A stretch of DNA of 51,284 nt, taken from contig NZ_JABFMW010000027.1 in assembly GCF_013359725.1 (NCBI RefSeq), positions 1-51,284 of the forward strand. Direction: 5' to 3'. The translations under genes and the position numbers were made by a program. Numbering within the stretch: the first letter of the stretch is position 1; each line of letters begins with the position of its first letter. The stretch is from Pseudarthrobacter sp. C4D7. GTDB lineage: Bacteria > Actinomycetota > Actinomycetes > Actinomycetales > Micrococcaceae. Under the pieces are notes generated by a model, which saw only the letters and a program-made list of their open reading frames with translations, was not told where the DNA came from and ran no database searches. Below are positions 1-8,186 of this stretch, in pieces.

Positions 1-55
1 AGCGGTTCTCCGGGCAATCAGCATCTGGCTAACAGCTTTAGGAGACACGCCCTAG
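1..55 (+). mobile_element. 3' end of an IS5-family-like transposase (left boundary copy)
   Basis: These 55 bases are the exact reverse complement of the last 55 bases of the window. Bases 2-55 form an open frame, AVLRAISIWLTALGDTP, ending in TAG at 53-55, which sits in a CTAG tetranucleotide. IS elements of the IS427 group (IS5 family, for example IS870) are known to target CTAG and to complete the transposase stop codon from the target, which fits. Only the C-terminal tail is present, so the family call is inference. The frame reads into the window toward the transporter operon. Confidence 0.6.
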
Positions 56-89
56 CCCAACACCCCAACGAAGTGGAAAAGGAAGAACT

Positions 90-1619
90 ATGATCCATCG
101 CAAACTTTCCCTGGCCGCCGCCGTCGTTACGGCCACGGCATTGTCCCTGACGGCGTGCAGCGGCGGTGATGCTCCGGCCGCGGACCTCACCTCCGTATCC
201 ATCATGGCGCCGTTCCTGGAAGCCCAGCCGCCGTCGGCGGACGGCGCGGTGCAGAAGAAGCTGGAGGAGATCACCGGCAAGCAGGTCAAGATCAACTGGG
301 CTCCCAACGCCTCCTACGAGGACAAGACCAACATCACGCTGGCGGGCTCGGACATCCCGCAGGTCATGGTGATCCAGGGCAAGACTCCGGGCTTCGTCAA
401 GAACGCCCAGGCAGGCGCGTTCTGGGACCTGACCGACAAACTGGACAAGTATCCCAACCTGAAGACCACCTTCCCGGACATTCAGCAGAACGCCAGCGTC
501 AACGGCAAGGTGTACGGCGTCTTCCGCGGGCGTTCCCCCATGCGCACGGCCGTCATGTTCCGGCAGGACTGGCTGGACAAGCTGGGCCTGCAGCCGCCCA
601 AGACCACCGAGGACCTGTACAAGGTGGCGAAAGCGTTCACGGAGCAGGATCCGGACGGCAACGGCGTCAATGACACGTACGGCATCACCATCCCCAAGTG
701 GGGTGCGCTGGGCACCAACAGCCCCTATGACGTGATCGAGGAGTGGTACGGCGCCGGGAACCGCTGGACGGAGCGGGACGGCAAACTCATCCCCAGCTTC
801 GAGACCGACGAGTTTCTTGAGGCAGACCGTTTCATCAAGAAGATGGTTGACGAAAAGCTCATCAACCCCGACTTCGCCACTTTCGACAGCACCAAGTGGA
901 ACGAGCCGTTCTTCAACGGCAAGGGCGGCATCATTGTCGACGTCGATTCCCGGGTCAGCGTGCTCATCAACCTCTTCAAGCAGGCAGACCCCAACAACTT
1001 CCAGAACAAGGTGGGATTCGTGGGCAACCTCGAAGGCCCGGACGGCAAACTCCACGCCCACCCCACCGACGGCTACTCGGGGTTCCTTGCCGTTCCCAAA
1101 TCGAGCGTAAAGACCGAGGCTGAACTGGATAAGGTCCTTGACTTCCTGAACACCATGAACGGCAAGGATGTGGGAATCCTGCTGAACAACGGCATCGAGG
1201 GCGTGAACTTCACGGTGGAGGACGGCAAGGCCGCCACCATCAAGCCCGAGACCCCGGAGGGCAAAGCCGTCACCACCGACATCAAGAGCTACGCCCAGCT
1301 GGGCATGAATGTTACGGGCAACCAGTTCTATCCGGTGAAGCAGCCCACCGACTACGAGCAGCAGGTCTTCGACAAGCGCACCGACGTCATGGCCAAGGAC
1401 CTCAAGAGCGCCGTCTACAACCCGGCGGCACCCTACGTTTCCGCCACCTACGTGGCTAAGGGCGCCCAGCTGGACAACATCGTGGCTGATGCGCGGATCA
1501 AGTACCTGGCCGGACAGATCGACGAGCAGGGCCTCAAGGATGCCATCAAGCTGTGGGACACCAGCGGCGGCAACAAGGTCAAGGAAGAAATCAACAAGCT
1601 GTGGCAGGACAACAAGTAA
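90..1619 (+). CDS. Lipoprotein solute-binding component of an oligosaccharide ABC importer (LplA/YtcQ type)
   Basis: The 509-residue product begins with a short signal peptide and lipobox LTAC, with the lipidated cysteine at residue 23, so it should be anchored outside the membrane. Its length (over 500 residues) and the two following permeases match the LplA/YtcQ subgroup of family 1 solute-binding proteins. A GGAAGAA ribosome site lies 5' of the ATG. The neighbouring esterase, YesU-like protein and rhamnose genes suggest a rhamnogalacturonan-derived oligosaccharide as substrate; this is inference from context. Only 34 bases separate the start codon from the IS end, so the native promoter has probably been displaced. 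No ATPase gene accompanies the operon. Confidence 0.88.
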   Translation: MIHRKLSLAAAVVTATALSLTACSGGDAPAADLTSVSIMAPFLEAQPPSADGAVQKKLEEITGKQVKINWAPNASYEDKTNITLAGSDIPQVMVIQGKTPGFVKNAQAGAFWDLTDKLDKYPNLKTTFPDIQQNASVNGKVYGVFRGRSPMRTAVMFRQDWLDKLGLQPPKTTEDLYKVAKAFTEQDPDGNGVNDTYGITIPKWGALGTNSPYDVIEEWYGAGNRWTERDGKLIPSFETDEFLEADRFIKKMVDEKLINPDFATFDSTKWNEPFFNGKGGIIVDVDSRVSVLINLFKQADPNNFQNKVGFVGNLEGPDGKLHAHPTDGYSGFLAVPKSSVKTEAELDKVLDFLNTMNGKDVGILLNNGIEGVNFTVEDGKAATIKPETPEGKAVTTDIKSYAQLGMNVTGNQFYPVKQPTDYEQQVFDKRTDVMAKDLKSAVYNPAAPYVSATYVAKGAQLDNIVADARIKYLAGQIDEQGLKDAIKLWDTSGGNKVKEEINKLWQDNK

Positions 1620-2594
1620 ATGGCAGCCCCTGTCATTGACACCCTGGCCGGGGAGCGGACGCGCGGAACTGCGCCCGCTCCCCGGAAACGGGGCAGGTTC
1701 TCCGTCCACTTCGCGCACTACAAGTGGCTGTACCTTCTGCTGCTGCCCGGCGTGGTGTACTTTGCGGTGTTCCGGTACGCCCCGATGTACGGGGTGTCCA
1801 TCGCGTTCAAGGATTACGTCCCGTTCCTGGGCGTCAACGGCAGCCCGTGGGTGGGGTTCCGAAATTTCGAGGACTTCTTCGCCAACCCGGACTTCCCGCG
1901 GCTGCTGGGCAACACCCTGATCCTGGCCTTCCTGAACCTCGGAGTGGCCTTCCCGCTGACCATCATCCTGGCGCTGCTGCTGAACGAAGTCCGGCTGTCC
2001 ATCCTCAAGCGCACGGTCCAGACGCTGGTGTACATCCCGCACTTCCTGTCCTGGACCATTGTGGCCTCGCTGAGCTTCCTGCTGTTCGCCCTGGACATCG
2101 GGCCGATGTTCCAGTTCCTGAACAGCGTCATGGGCACCAACATCGACTTCCTGTCCGATCCCGCCTGGTTCCGTCCACTGATCGTGCTGCAGGAAATCTG
2201 GAAGAACACCGGCTGGGGCACCATCATCTTCCTTGCCGCGCTGTCCACGGTGGACCAGGACCAGTACGAGGCCGCCATTATCGACGGCGCCGGCCGGTTC
2301 CGCCGCGTCTGGCACATCACGCTTCCCGCCATCCGTTCCACCATCATCGTGATGCTGATCCTGGCCATCGGCCAGATGCTGAACACCGGGTTCGAGCAGA
2401 TCTACCTGATGACCAATGCGCTCAACCGCGAGGTGGCCGACGTTTTCGACACCTACGTCTACTTCGTGGGCATCACCCAGGGCGCCTACAGCTACTCCAC
2501 TGCCGTGGGCCTGTTCAAATCCCTGGTGGGCATCGTGCTGATCTTCGGCACCAACTGGCTGGCCAAGCGATTCAACCAGAGCGGACTCTTCTAG
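1620..2594 (+). CDS. ABC sugar transporter permease, LplB/UgpA type
   Basis: This 324-residue inner-membrane permease has a basic N-terminal tail (about 35 residues) followed by six predicted hydrophobic segments. The cytoplasmic EAA-type loop reads YEAAIIDGAGRFRRVWHITLP, near residues 219-239, and would dock the ATPase. The ATG directly follows the stop codon of the binding-protein gene with no gap, indicating translational coupling. With the next gene it forms the heterodimeric channel of the importer. Confidence 0.9.
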   Translation: MAAPVIDTLAGERTRGTAPAPRKRGRFSVHFAHYKWLYLLLLPGVVYFAVFRYAPMYGVSIAFKDYVPFLGVNGSPWVGFRNFEDFFANPDFPRLLGNTLILAFLNLGVAFPLTIILALLLNEVRLSILKRTVQTLVYIPHFLSWTIVASLSFLLFALDIGPMFQFLNSVMGTNIDFLSDPAWFRPLIVLQEIWKNTGWGTIIFLAALSTVDQDQYEAAIIDGAGRFRRVWHITLPAIRSTIIVMLILAIGQMLNTGFEQIYLMTNALNREVADVFDTYVYFVGITQGAYSYSTAVGLFKSLVGIVLIFGTNWLAKRFNQSGLF

Positions 2595-2596
2595 CC

Positions 2597-3469
2597 ATGA
2601 AAATCCACAACACCCGCGGCGGCCGGATCTTTGACGCCGCCAACTACGTCTTCCTGTCCGTGATCGGCCTCATCACCCTTTTGCCGTTCGTGTATGTCTT
2701 CGCCGGTTCATTCGCCACCGAGGCCGAGATCACGCGCCGGGCGTTCTTCGTCTGGCCCGAACAGTTCACCCTGGGCTCCTACGAGTACATCTTCGCCACC
2801 CCGGCGTTCGTGCGCGCCCTGGTCACCACCATCCTGGTCACCGCCGTGGGCACCCTGGTCCAGCTGGCGTTCACCGTGACCATGGCCTACCCGCTGGCCA
2901 AGAAGACCCTGCGCGGCAGGAACCTCATCCTGTCCCTGGTGGTCTTCGCCATGGTGTTCTCCGGCGGCATGATCCCCACCTTCCTTTTGGTCAAGGACCT
3001 GGGCCTGCTCAACTCCTACTGGGCCCTGATCCTGCCGGCGGCCATCAACCCGTTCAGCCTGATCATCATCAAGAACTTCTTCCAGGAACTCCCCGCGGAA
3101 CTGGAAGAGTCCGCCAAGATGGACGGCGCCACCGAAATCGGGATCCTGTGGCGGATCCTGCTGCCGCTGTCCAAACCGGTCCTGGCCACCTTTGCGCTGT
3201 TCTACGCCGTGGGCATCTGGAACGACTTCATGTCGCCCCTGCTGTACCTGAGCGACAACTCCAAATGGACCCTGCAGATGTACCTGCGCCAGGTCACGGC
3301 GGCCTCGGACCTGCTGGGCACGGGCAACGTTGACCCCAACTACATCCCGCCGGAACAGGGCATTAAGTTCGCGGTGATCGTGGTGGCCACCCTGCCCATC
3401 CTCATCTTCTACCCGTTCCTGCAGAAGCACTTCGCCAAGGGCATGCTGATCGGCTCCGTCAAGGGCTAA
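2597..3469 (+). CDS. ABC sugar transporter permease, LplC/YtcP type
   Basis: The 290-residue product is the second channel subunit. It starts MKIHNTRGGRIFDAANY, has six hydrophobic segments, and carries the coupling loop ELEESAKMDGATEIGILWRI around residues 168-187. The frame stays open far upstream, but the ATG at 2597, two bases after the preceding stop, gives the normal family length and is chosen. The ending HFAKGMLIGSVKG is typical of the YtcP group, which pairs with LplA/LplB-like partners. Confidence 0.9.
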   Translation: MKIHNTRGGRIFDAANYVFLSVIGLITLLPFVYVFAGSFATEAEITRRAFFVWPEQFTLGSYEYIFATPAFVRALVTTILVTAVGTLVQLAFTVTMAYPLAKKTLRGRNLILSLVVFAMVFSGGMIPTFLLVKDLGLLNSYWALILPAAINPFSLIIIKNFFQELPAELEESAKMDGATEIGILWRILLPLSKPVLATFALFYAVGIWNDFMSPLLYLSDNSKWTLQMYLRQVTAASDLLGTGNVDPNYIPPEQGIKFAVIVVATLPILIFYPFLQKHFAKGMLIGSVKG

Positions 3470-3487
3470 ACTACAGAAAGAACCATC

Positions 3488-4198
3488 ATGAAAATCCTGC
3501 TGGCCGGCGACTCCACCGTGGCCAACTGTCCCACGCACGAATTCCCCATGAGCGGCTGGGGCGCCCACCTTGCCCCGCTGACCCACCAGTGGGGCTCCGT
3601 CCACAACTTCGCCAAGGGCGGCGCGAGCACCGAATCGTTCCGCGACGAGGGGCTCTGGGCAGCACTCCTCGCCGACACGGGAGCGGGCGACGCCGTGCTC
3701 ATCCAGTTTGGCCACAACGACCAGAAGAAACAGCACCTCGCCGCCCGCACCGGCTACGCGGCAAACCTGCGCACCATGGTGGGGGAGGTGCGCGCCCTGG
3801 GCGCGGCCCCGGTGCTCTGCACCTCGGTGGAGCGCCGGCACTTCCGGGACACGCCGTCGTCGGGCGCTGTCCTTGAGGAAAGCCTGGAGGATTATCCGGA
3901 GGTGGTCCGTGAGCTCGGCCTGGAGCTGGACGTTCCCGTGGTCGACCTGAACGCGTGGACCCGGCGCCTGTACCTTGGGCTGGGGCGGGAAGGCTCCAGG
4001 GAGCTTTTCTGCCACTTCGCGCCGGGGACGCACTCGTACTGGCCCAGGGGCCTGGCGGACAATACGCATTTTTCCCAGCAGGGAGCTGCGCTGGTGGCGG
4101 CGGAGGTGGCCCGGCAGCTGGGCGGACTGGGGTACGGCGCGTCCGACGCCGGAACGTCCCGCACCCCGGAATTAAGCGCGACGGCGGGACGCGGCTAA
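3488..4198 (+). CDS. SGNH/GDSL esterase, rhamnogalacturonan acetylesterase-like (CE12)
   Basis: This 236-residue protein carries the SGNH hydrolase blocks: AGDST with nucleophile Ser9, an oxyanion Gly in block II (FAKGG), GHND near residues 75-78, and the terminal dyad in DNTHFS (Asp191, His194). The arrangement matches carbohydrate esterase family 12 proteins such as RhgT/YesT that remove acetyl groups from rhamnogalacturonan. No signal peptide is visible, so it probably acts on imported oligosaccharides in the cytoplasm. It is 18 bases downstream of the permease and surely co-transcribed. Confidence 0.85.
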   Translation: MKILLAGDSTVANCPTHEFPMSGWGAHLAPLTHQWGSVHNFAKGGASTESFRDEGLWAALLADTGAGDAVLIQFGHNDQKKQHLAARTGYAANLRTMVGEVRALGAAPVLCTSVERRHFRDTPSSGAVLEESLEDYPEVVRELGLELDVPVVDLNAWTRRLYLGLGREGSRELFCHFAPGTHSYWPRGLADNTHFSQQGAALVAAEVARQLGGLGYGASDAGTSRTPELSATAGRG

Positions 4199-4870
4199 GT
4201 GGGCGCGGCCGCCCCTGACCAGGCCGTCCTGTACCGCAACCCGCTGGCCGTGCCGGGGGATGTGGCCGGGTGGGTGGCGGAAGGGCCGCTGGGCCTCGGC
4301 ACGCATCCCGGCGGCCTGGAGCTGTCCGGCACCCTGGACGACCAGGCGCACGGCGACCACGCGCACTGGACGTTCTGGTGCCCGGAGGAGTTTCCGGACG
4401 GCATCCGCATCAGCTGGGAGTTCCTTCCCCTCGCGGAGCCCGGCCTGGCAATGCTGTTCTTCGCGGCCACAGGGCACGGCGGCCAGGACCTCTTCAGCCC
4501 GGCCCTCACAACCAGGACCGGCAACTACCGGCAGTACCATTCCGGCGACATTGATGCCCTGCACGTCTCCTATTTCCGGCACAAGTACCCGTCCGAGCGG
4601 GCTTTCCGTACCTGCAACCTCCGCAAGAGTGCCGGCTTCGAACTGGTGGCCCAGGGTGCTGACCCGCTGCCGCCCGCGGAGGACGCCACCGATTCCTACC
4701 GCCTGGAGGTGGTGAAGGACGGGCCGCTGGTGGCGTTTTCCATCAACGGTCTTCTTCTCTTCGAGTGGCGGGATTCCTCGGACCGGGTGCTTGGCGGCGG
4801 CCGGATCGGATTCCGGCAGATGGCCCCGCTCCGGGCCGCCTACCGGAACCTGATGGTGGAGAAGCTATAG
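4199..4870 (+). CDS. DUF1961 (YesU-like) family protein
   Basis: The 223-residue protein resembles DUF1961 members such as Bacillus subtilis YesU, a jelly-roll, lectin-like fold encoded in the rhamnogalacturonan yes locus. Visible features include the segment HWTFWCPEEFPDGIRISWEF and a C-terminal GRIGFRQMAPL motif. It starts at a GTG that directly abuts the previous stop. The enzymatic role is unknown; a carbohydrate-binding or hydrolytic function on oligosaccharides is inference from context. Confidence 0.75.
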   Translation: MGAAAPDQAVLYRNPLAVPGDVAGWVAEGPLGLGTHPGGLELSGTLDDQAHGDHAHWTFWCPEEFPDGIRISWEFLPLAEPGLAMLFFAATGHGGQDLFSPALTTRTGNYRQYHSGDIDALHVSYFRHKYPSERAFRTCNLRKSAGFELVAQGADPLPPAEDATDSYRLEVVKDGPLVAFSINGLLLFEWRDSSDRVLGGGRIGFRQMAPLRAAYRNLMVEKL

Positions 4871-4986
4871 GCGCAAACCGCCGGGTGGCAGGAGGTGAGC
4901 CTTTTGCGGGCGCCCAACTCGTTGTGGCTTCCGGACTGGTGCAAGATAGAGGGGTTCAGGAACTGCCCACTGGAGGGAGGCGGGGT

Positions 4987-5364
4987 ATGGAGCCCGTAAT
5001 GGTCGACGGCGGCAAGGGTACCGTGGAATTGCGTGCCGACGGGATCATCCACCTCATCTGGGAGCCCAAAGTCCGCATCGAGATCGAGGACGCGCAGGCG
5101 GCGATGGCTGCGGTGAACCGCATTGCAGGGGACGGCAACTATCCCATGCTGGTGGACATGGCCACCACGGAGAACGTGAGCATCCAGGCCCGCTCGGTGT
5201 TCTCCATCCCGTGCGCCGCCAACCGGATCGCCCTGCTGGGGACCAGCCCGGTGGACCGGATTATTGCCAACTTCTTCCTGGGCGTGCACGTCCCGCCGTG
5301 TCCCACGCGGTTCTTCACCTCGCGGACCGAGTCCATGAAGTGGCTGCAGCAGGCGGGGCAGTAA
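4987..5364 (+). CDS. STAS/SpoIIAA-like domain protein
   Basis: This 125-residue soluble protein resembles small actinobacterial proteins annotated as STAS/SEC14-like (DUF7793). The fold is suggested by alternating strands and helices such as GIIHLIWEPKVRIEIEDA and YPMLVDMATTENVSI. The frame is open upstream, but the ATG at 4987 has a strong GGAGGGAGG ribosome site and gives a compact domain. It lies 116 bases beyond the transport operon and points toward the convergent lacI gene. Its partner and role are unknown. Confidence 0.65.
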   Translation: MEPVMVDGGKGTVELRADGIIHLIWEPKVRIEIEDAQAAMAAVNRIAGDGNYPMLVDMATTENVSIQARSVFSIPCAANRIALLGTSPVDRIIANFFLGVHVPPCPTRFFTSRTESMKWLQQAGQ

Positions 5365-5375
5365 GGCCGGGCTGG

Positions 5376-6398
5376 TCAGCGGGCGCTGAGTGCGGCCGTG
5401 CTCTGCCGGACCACGAGTTCCGGTGTGAAGACCACGGACCGGTGGACGGGGTTCCGGGACTCCACTTCTTCTGACAGCAGTTCGATGGCGGTCCGGCCCA
5501 GCAGCTGCGTGGGCTGGCGGATGGACGACAGGGGGACCACAGCGGAGACGGCAAAGTCGATGTCGTCATAGCCGATCAGCGCCACGTCCTCGGGGATGCG
5601 GAACGTGTGCGTCATGGTCACGGACTGCATGACGCCCAGTGCCAGGAGGTCGTTGGCGCAAAAAATTCCCTCGGGCAGCTCAGCCCGGCCGCGCTCCACC
5701 AGCATGTCGCCCACGCTGCGGCCCGCCAGGACCGTCTGCCCTTCTGCTTCCAGCACCTCAAGCGAGGCGTCCGGCTCCTCCTTGACGGCCCGCCGGGCCC
5801 CCTGGAGGCGATCCGCCACCTGCCGGATGGACGTGGGGCCGCCAACAAAAGCGAGCCGGCGGCGGCCGGTGTCCAGCAGGTGCCGGGCAGCCAGGTACCC
5901 GCCGGCGTCGTCATCCACGGCAACCGAGCTGAACTTGGATTCGTCCGCCAGCCGGTCCACCAGCACCGTGGGCACGCCGCGCTCGCGGAGGAGGTCCAGC
6001 CTGTCCGTTACATCTCCCACGGGGGAAATCAGCAGGCCCTGCACGCGCTGCTCCTGGAAGAGGTCGATGTAGTTCGCTTCCCGGCCGGCGTTGTGGCCGC
6101 TGTCGCCCAGCAGGACGGCGCTGCCCTGCAGGGCAGCTGCGTCCTCCGCCGCGCGGACCACGGCGGTGAAGAACGGGTTGCCCACGTCCAGGACGATCAG
6201 GCCGATGGTGCGGCTGTGGCCCACCCGGAGCTGGCGGGCTGCGTCGTTGCGGACAAACCCCAGCTCGTCGATGGAGCGCAGGACCCGTTCCCTGGTCCGG
6301 TCAGAGACCCGGTCGGGATAGTTGAGGACGTTGGACACCGTTCCCACGGCCACACCCGCGTGGGTGGCGACGTCCTTGATACTGGCTGTGCGGTTCAT
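5376..6398 (-). CDS. LacI-family transcriptional regulator of the rhamnose locus
   Basis: The 340-residue protein starts with a classic LacI helix-turn-helix (SIKDVATHAGVAVGTVSNVLN, about residues 5-25) followed by a periplasmic-binding-protein-like sensor domain. The frame is open further upstream, but the ATG at 6398 has a GGAG ribosome site and puts the helix-turn-helix at its usual place. It is divergent from rhaM. A palindromic operator overlaps the rhaM promoter, so it most likely represses the rhamnose operon, and possibly the left transporter operon, until a sugar signal binds. The inducer is not evident from sequence. Confidence 0.9.
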   Translation of the reverse strand: MNRTASIKDVATHAGVAVGTVSNVLNYPDRVSDRTRERVLRSIDELGFVRNDAARQLRVGHSRTIGLIVLDVGNPFFTAVVRAAEDAAALQGSAVLLGDSGHNAGREANYIDLFQEQRVQGLLISPVGDVTDRLDLLRERGVPTVLVDRLADESKFSSVAVDDDAGGYLAARHLLDTGRRRLAFVGGPTSIRQVADRLQGARRAVKEEPDASLEVLEAEGQTVLAGRSVGDMLVERGRAELPEGIFCANDLLALGVMQSVTMTHTFRIPEDVALIGYDDIDFAVSAVVPLSSIRQPTQLLGRTAIELLSEEVESRNPVHRSVVFTPELVVRQSTAALSAR

Positions 6399-6467
6399 CG
6401 ATTCTCCGTGCCGACGTGCCCGCAGCAGGAGGTTCCGCCGCGGTACAACAAAAGTTTCTGCCATTGC

Positions 6468-6522
6468 TTGACACCTGCTCAAATCCAAGAGTACTTTGAA
6501 TCGTACCAATGAAACGATTCAA
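6468..6522 (+). promoter_or_regulatory. rhaM promoter with LacI-type operator
   Basis: TTGACA at 6468-6473 and TACTTT at 6492-6497 form a sigma-70-like promoter with an 18-base spacer. Downstream, the 9-base arms TTGAATCGT (6496-6504) and ACGATTCAA (6514-6522) are perfect inverted repeats. The right half, TGAAACGATTCA (6510-6521), has the CG-centred form of LacI-family operators. The operator overlaps the -10 box and transcription start, the expected position for repression by the divergent regulator. Confidence 0.75.
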
Positions 6523-6551
6523 ATTTGCTGGAGTTTGTAAGGGGAGTTCCT

Positions 6552-6896
6552 ATGAGGGTGTGTTTCCGTTCCTCGGTCCAGCCGGCGCTGATTGACGAGT
6601 ACCGGCGCCGGCATGCAGCCGTGTGGCCGGAGATGCTCCAGGCCCTCAAGGAAGCGGGCTGGCACAACTATTCCCTCTTCCTCGGAGACGACGGGCTCCT
6701 GGTGGGATACGTGGAGTGCGACGACTTTGACGCCGTGCGTGCCCGGATGGCCTTGACGGACGTCAACGCCCGCTGGCAGGCCGAAATGGCAAGCCTTTTC
6801 GAGGATTCAGGCCAGGCGCCCGACGAAGGGTTCCAGGTGCTGGCGGAAGTCTTCAACCTCGACAGCCAGCTGGCCGCACAGGGCGCCACAAGCTGA
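6552..6896 (+). CDS. rhaM: L-rhamnose mutarotase
   Basis: This 114-residue protein interconverts the alpha and beta anomers of L-rhamnose so that the isomerase receives its preferred form. The start MRVCFRSSVQPALIDEYRRR, the likely catalytic His21 (equivalent to His22 of the E. coli enzyme) followed by AAVWPEM, and the WQAEMASLF motif are characteristic. The ATG at 6552 is preferred over an in-frame upstream TTG because of the AGGGGAG ribosome site at 6540-6546. It is the first gene of the rhamnose catabolic operon. Confidence 0.93.
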   Translation: MRVCFRSSVQPALIDEYRRRHAAVWPEMLQALKEAGWHNYSLFLGDDGLLVGYVECDDFDAVRARMALTDVNARWQAEMASLFEDSGQAPDEGFQVLAEVFNLDSQLAAQGATS

Positions 6897-7013
6897 CCTG
6901 CAGTACCCGCCCGCCGGAGACTCTGAACAACAGGGGCTGGCGGCAACCACGCCCCGGCAGCGGGGCATCCACCAAACGCATCAGACAGACGCTCAACACC
7001 GGAAAGAACCAAC

Positions 7014-8180
7014 ATGAACGACGTAGCAACGGCGCTGGGCAGGCTCGGAGAGCTTGCCATCGAGGTCCCTTCGTGGGCCTATGGAAATTCAGGTACGCGG
7101 TTCAAGGTGTTCGGCACTCCCGGCACGCCGCGGACAGTCCAGGAAAAGCTGGCGGATGCCGCCAAGGTCCACGAGCTGACCGGCCTGGCGCCCACAGTGG
7201 CCCTGCACATTCCTTGGGACAAGGTGGAGGACTACTCCGCCCTGAAGGATTACGCGGCAGGCCTGGGCGTGGGCCTGGGCACCATCAACTCCAACACGTT
7301 CCAGGACGACGACTACAAGTTCGGGTCCCTGACGTCCTCCAACGCGGCCGTCCGGCGCCGGGCCATTGACCACCACCTGGAATGCATCGACATCATGCAC
7401 GCCACGGGCTCGCGTGACCTGAAGATCTGGCTGGCGGACGGCACCAACTACCCGGGCCAGGACGACATGCGCGGACGGCAGGACCGCCTGGCCGAATCCC
7501 TGCAGGAGATCTACGCAGCCCTGGGCGATGAGCACCGGCTGGTGCTGGAGTACAAGTTCTTCGAGCCGGCGTTCTATCACACCGATGTTCCGGACTGGGG
7601 CACCTCCTACGCGCAGACCCTGGCCCTGGGGGAGAAGGCGTATGTCTGCCTGGACACCGGCCACCATGCGCCGGGCACCAACATTGAGTTCATCGTGATG
7701 CAGCTGCTGCGCCTGGGCAAGCTGGGGTCTTTCGACTTCAACTCCCGCTTCTACGCCGACGACGATTTGATCGTGGGTGCCGCAGACCCGTTCCAGCTGT
7801 TCCGCATCATGCACGAGGTGATCCGCGGCGGCGGGTACGGCAAGGATTCCGGCGTGGCGCTCATGCTGGACCAGTGCCACAACCTGGAAGAGAAGATCCC
7901 GGGCCAGATCCGTTCCGTCCTCAACGTCCAGGAGATGACCGCCCGTGCCCTGCTGGTGGACACCGCAGCGCTGACCGAAGCCCAGCGTGCAGGCGATGTC
8001 CTGGCCGCCAACGGCATCTTCAACGATGCGTTCTATACCGACGTCCGGCCCATGCTGGCCGAGTGGCGTGAATCCCGCGGCCTGCCCGCGGACCCGATGG
8101 TCGCCTACAAGGCCAGCGGCTACCAGAAACAGATCAACGAGGACCGCGCAGGCGGCCAGCAAGCCGGATGGGGCGCCTGA
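7014..8180 (+). CDS. rhaI: L-rhamnose isomerase (Pseudomonas stutzeri RhaI type)
   Basis: The 388-residue product is a TIM-barrel sugar isomerase of the RhaI type, not E. coli RhaA. It converts L-rhamnose to L-rhamnulose using two metal ions. Metal ligands are visible in the segments WLADGTNYPGQDD, LEYKFFEP, CLDTGHHAPGTN and FDFNSRFYADDDL. It is separated from rhaM by a 117-base gap with no evident promoter, and precedes the aldolase gene by a few bases. Confidence 0.93.
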   Translation: MNDVATALGRLGELAIEVPSWAYGNSGTRFKVFGTPGTPRTVQEKLADAAKVHELTGLAPTVALHIPWDKVEDYSALKDYAAGLGVGLGTINSNTFQDDDYKFGSLTSSNAAVRRRAIDHHLECIDIMHATGSRDLKIWLADGTNYPGQDDMRGRQDRLAESLQEIYAALGDEHRLVLEYKFFEPAFYHTDVPDWGTSYAQTLALGEKAYVCLDTGHHAPGTNIEFIVMQLLRLGKLGSFDFNSRFYADDDLIVGAADPFQLFRIMHEVIRGGGYGKDSGVALMLDQCHNLEEKIPGQIRSVLNVQEMTARALLVDTAALTEAQRAGDVLAANGIFNDAFYTDVRPMLAEWRESRGLPADPMVAYKASGYQKQINEDRAGGQQAGWGA

Positions 8181-8186
8181 GAAGTG

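Noticed and set aside
18..2315. A 765-codon open frame on the minus strand opposite the importer genes
   Set aside because: It is antisense to a solute-binding protein and permease with clear homology. Its predicted product has no recognisable domain, and long antisense frames are expected in high-GC genes.
2597..3469. An extended 581-residue version of the second permease starting at 1724
   Set aside because: The extra N-terminal part overlaps the first permease gene out of frame and has no homology; the ATG at 2597 gives the proper family length.
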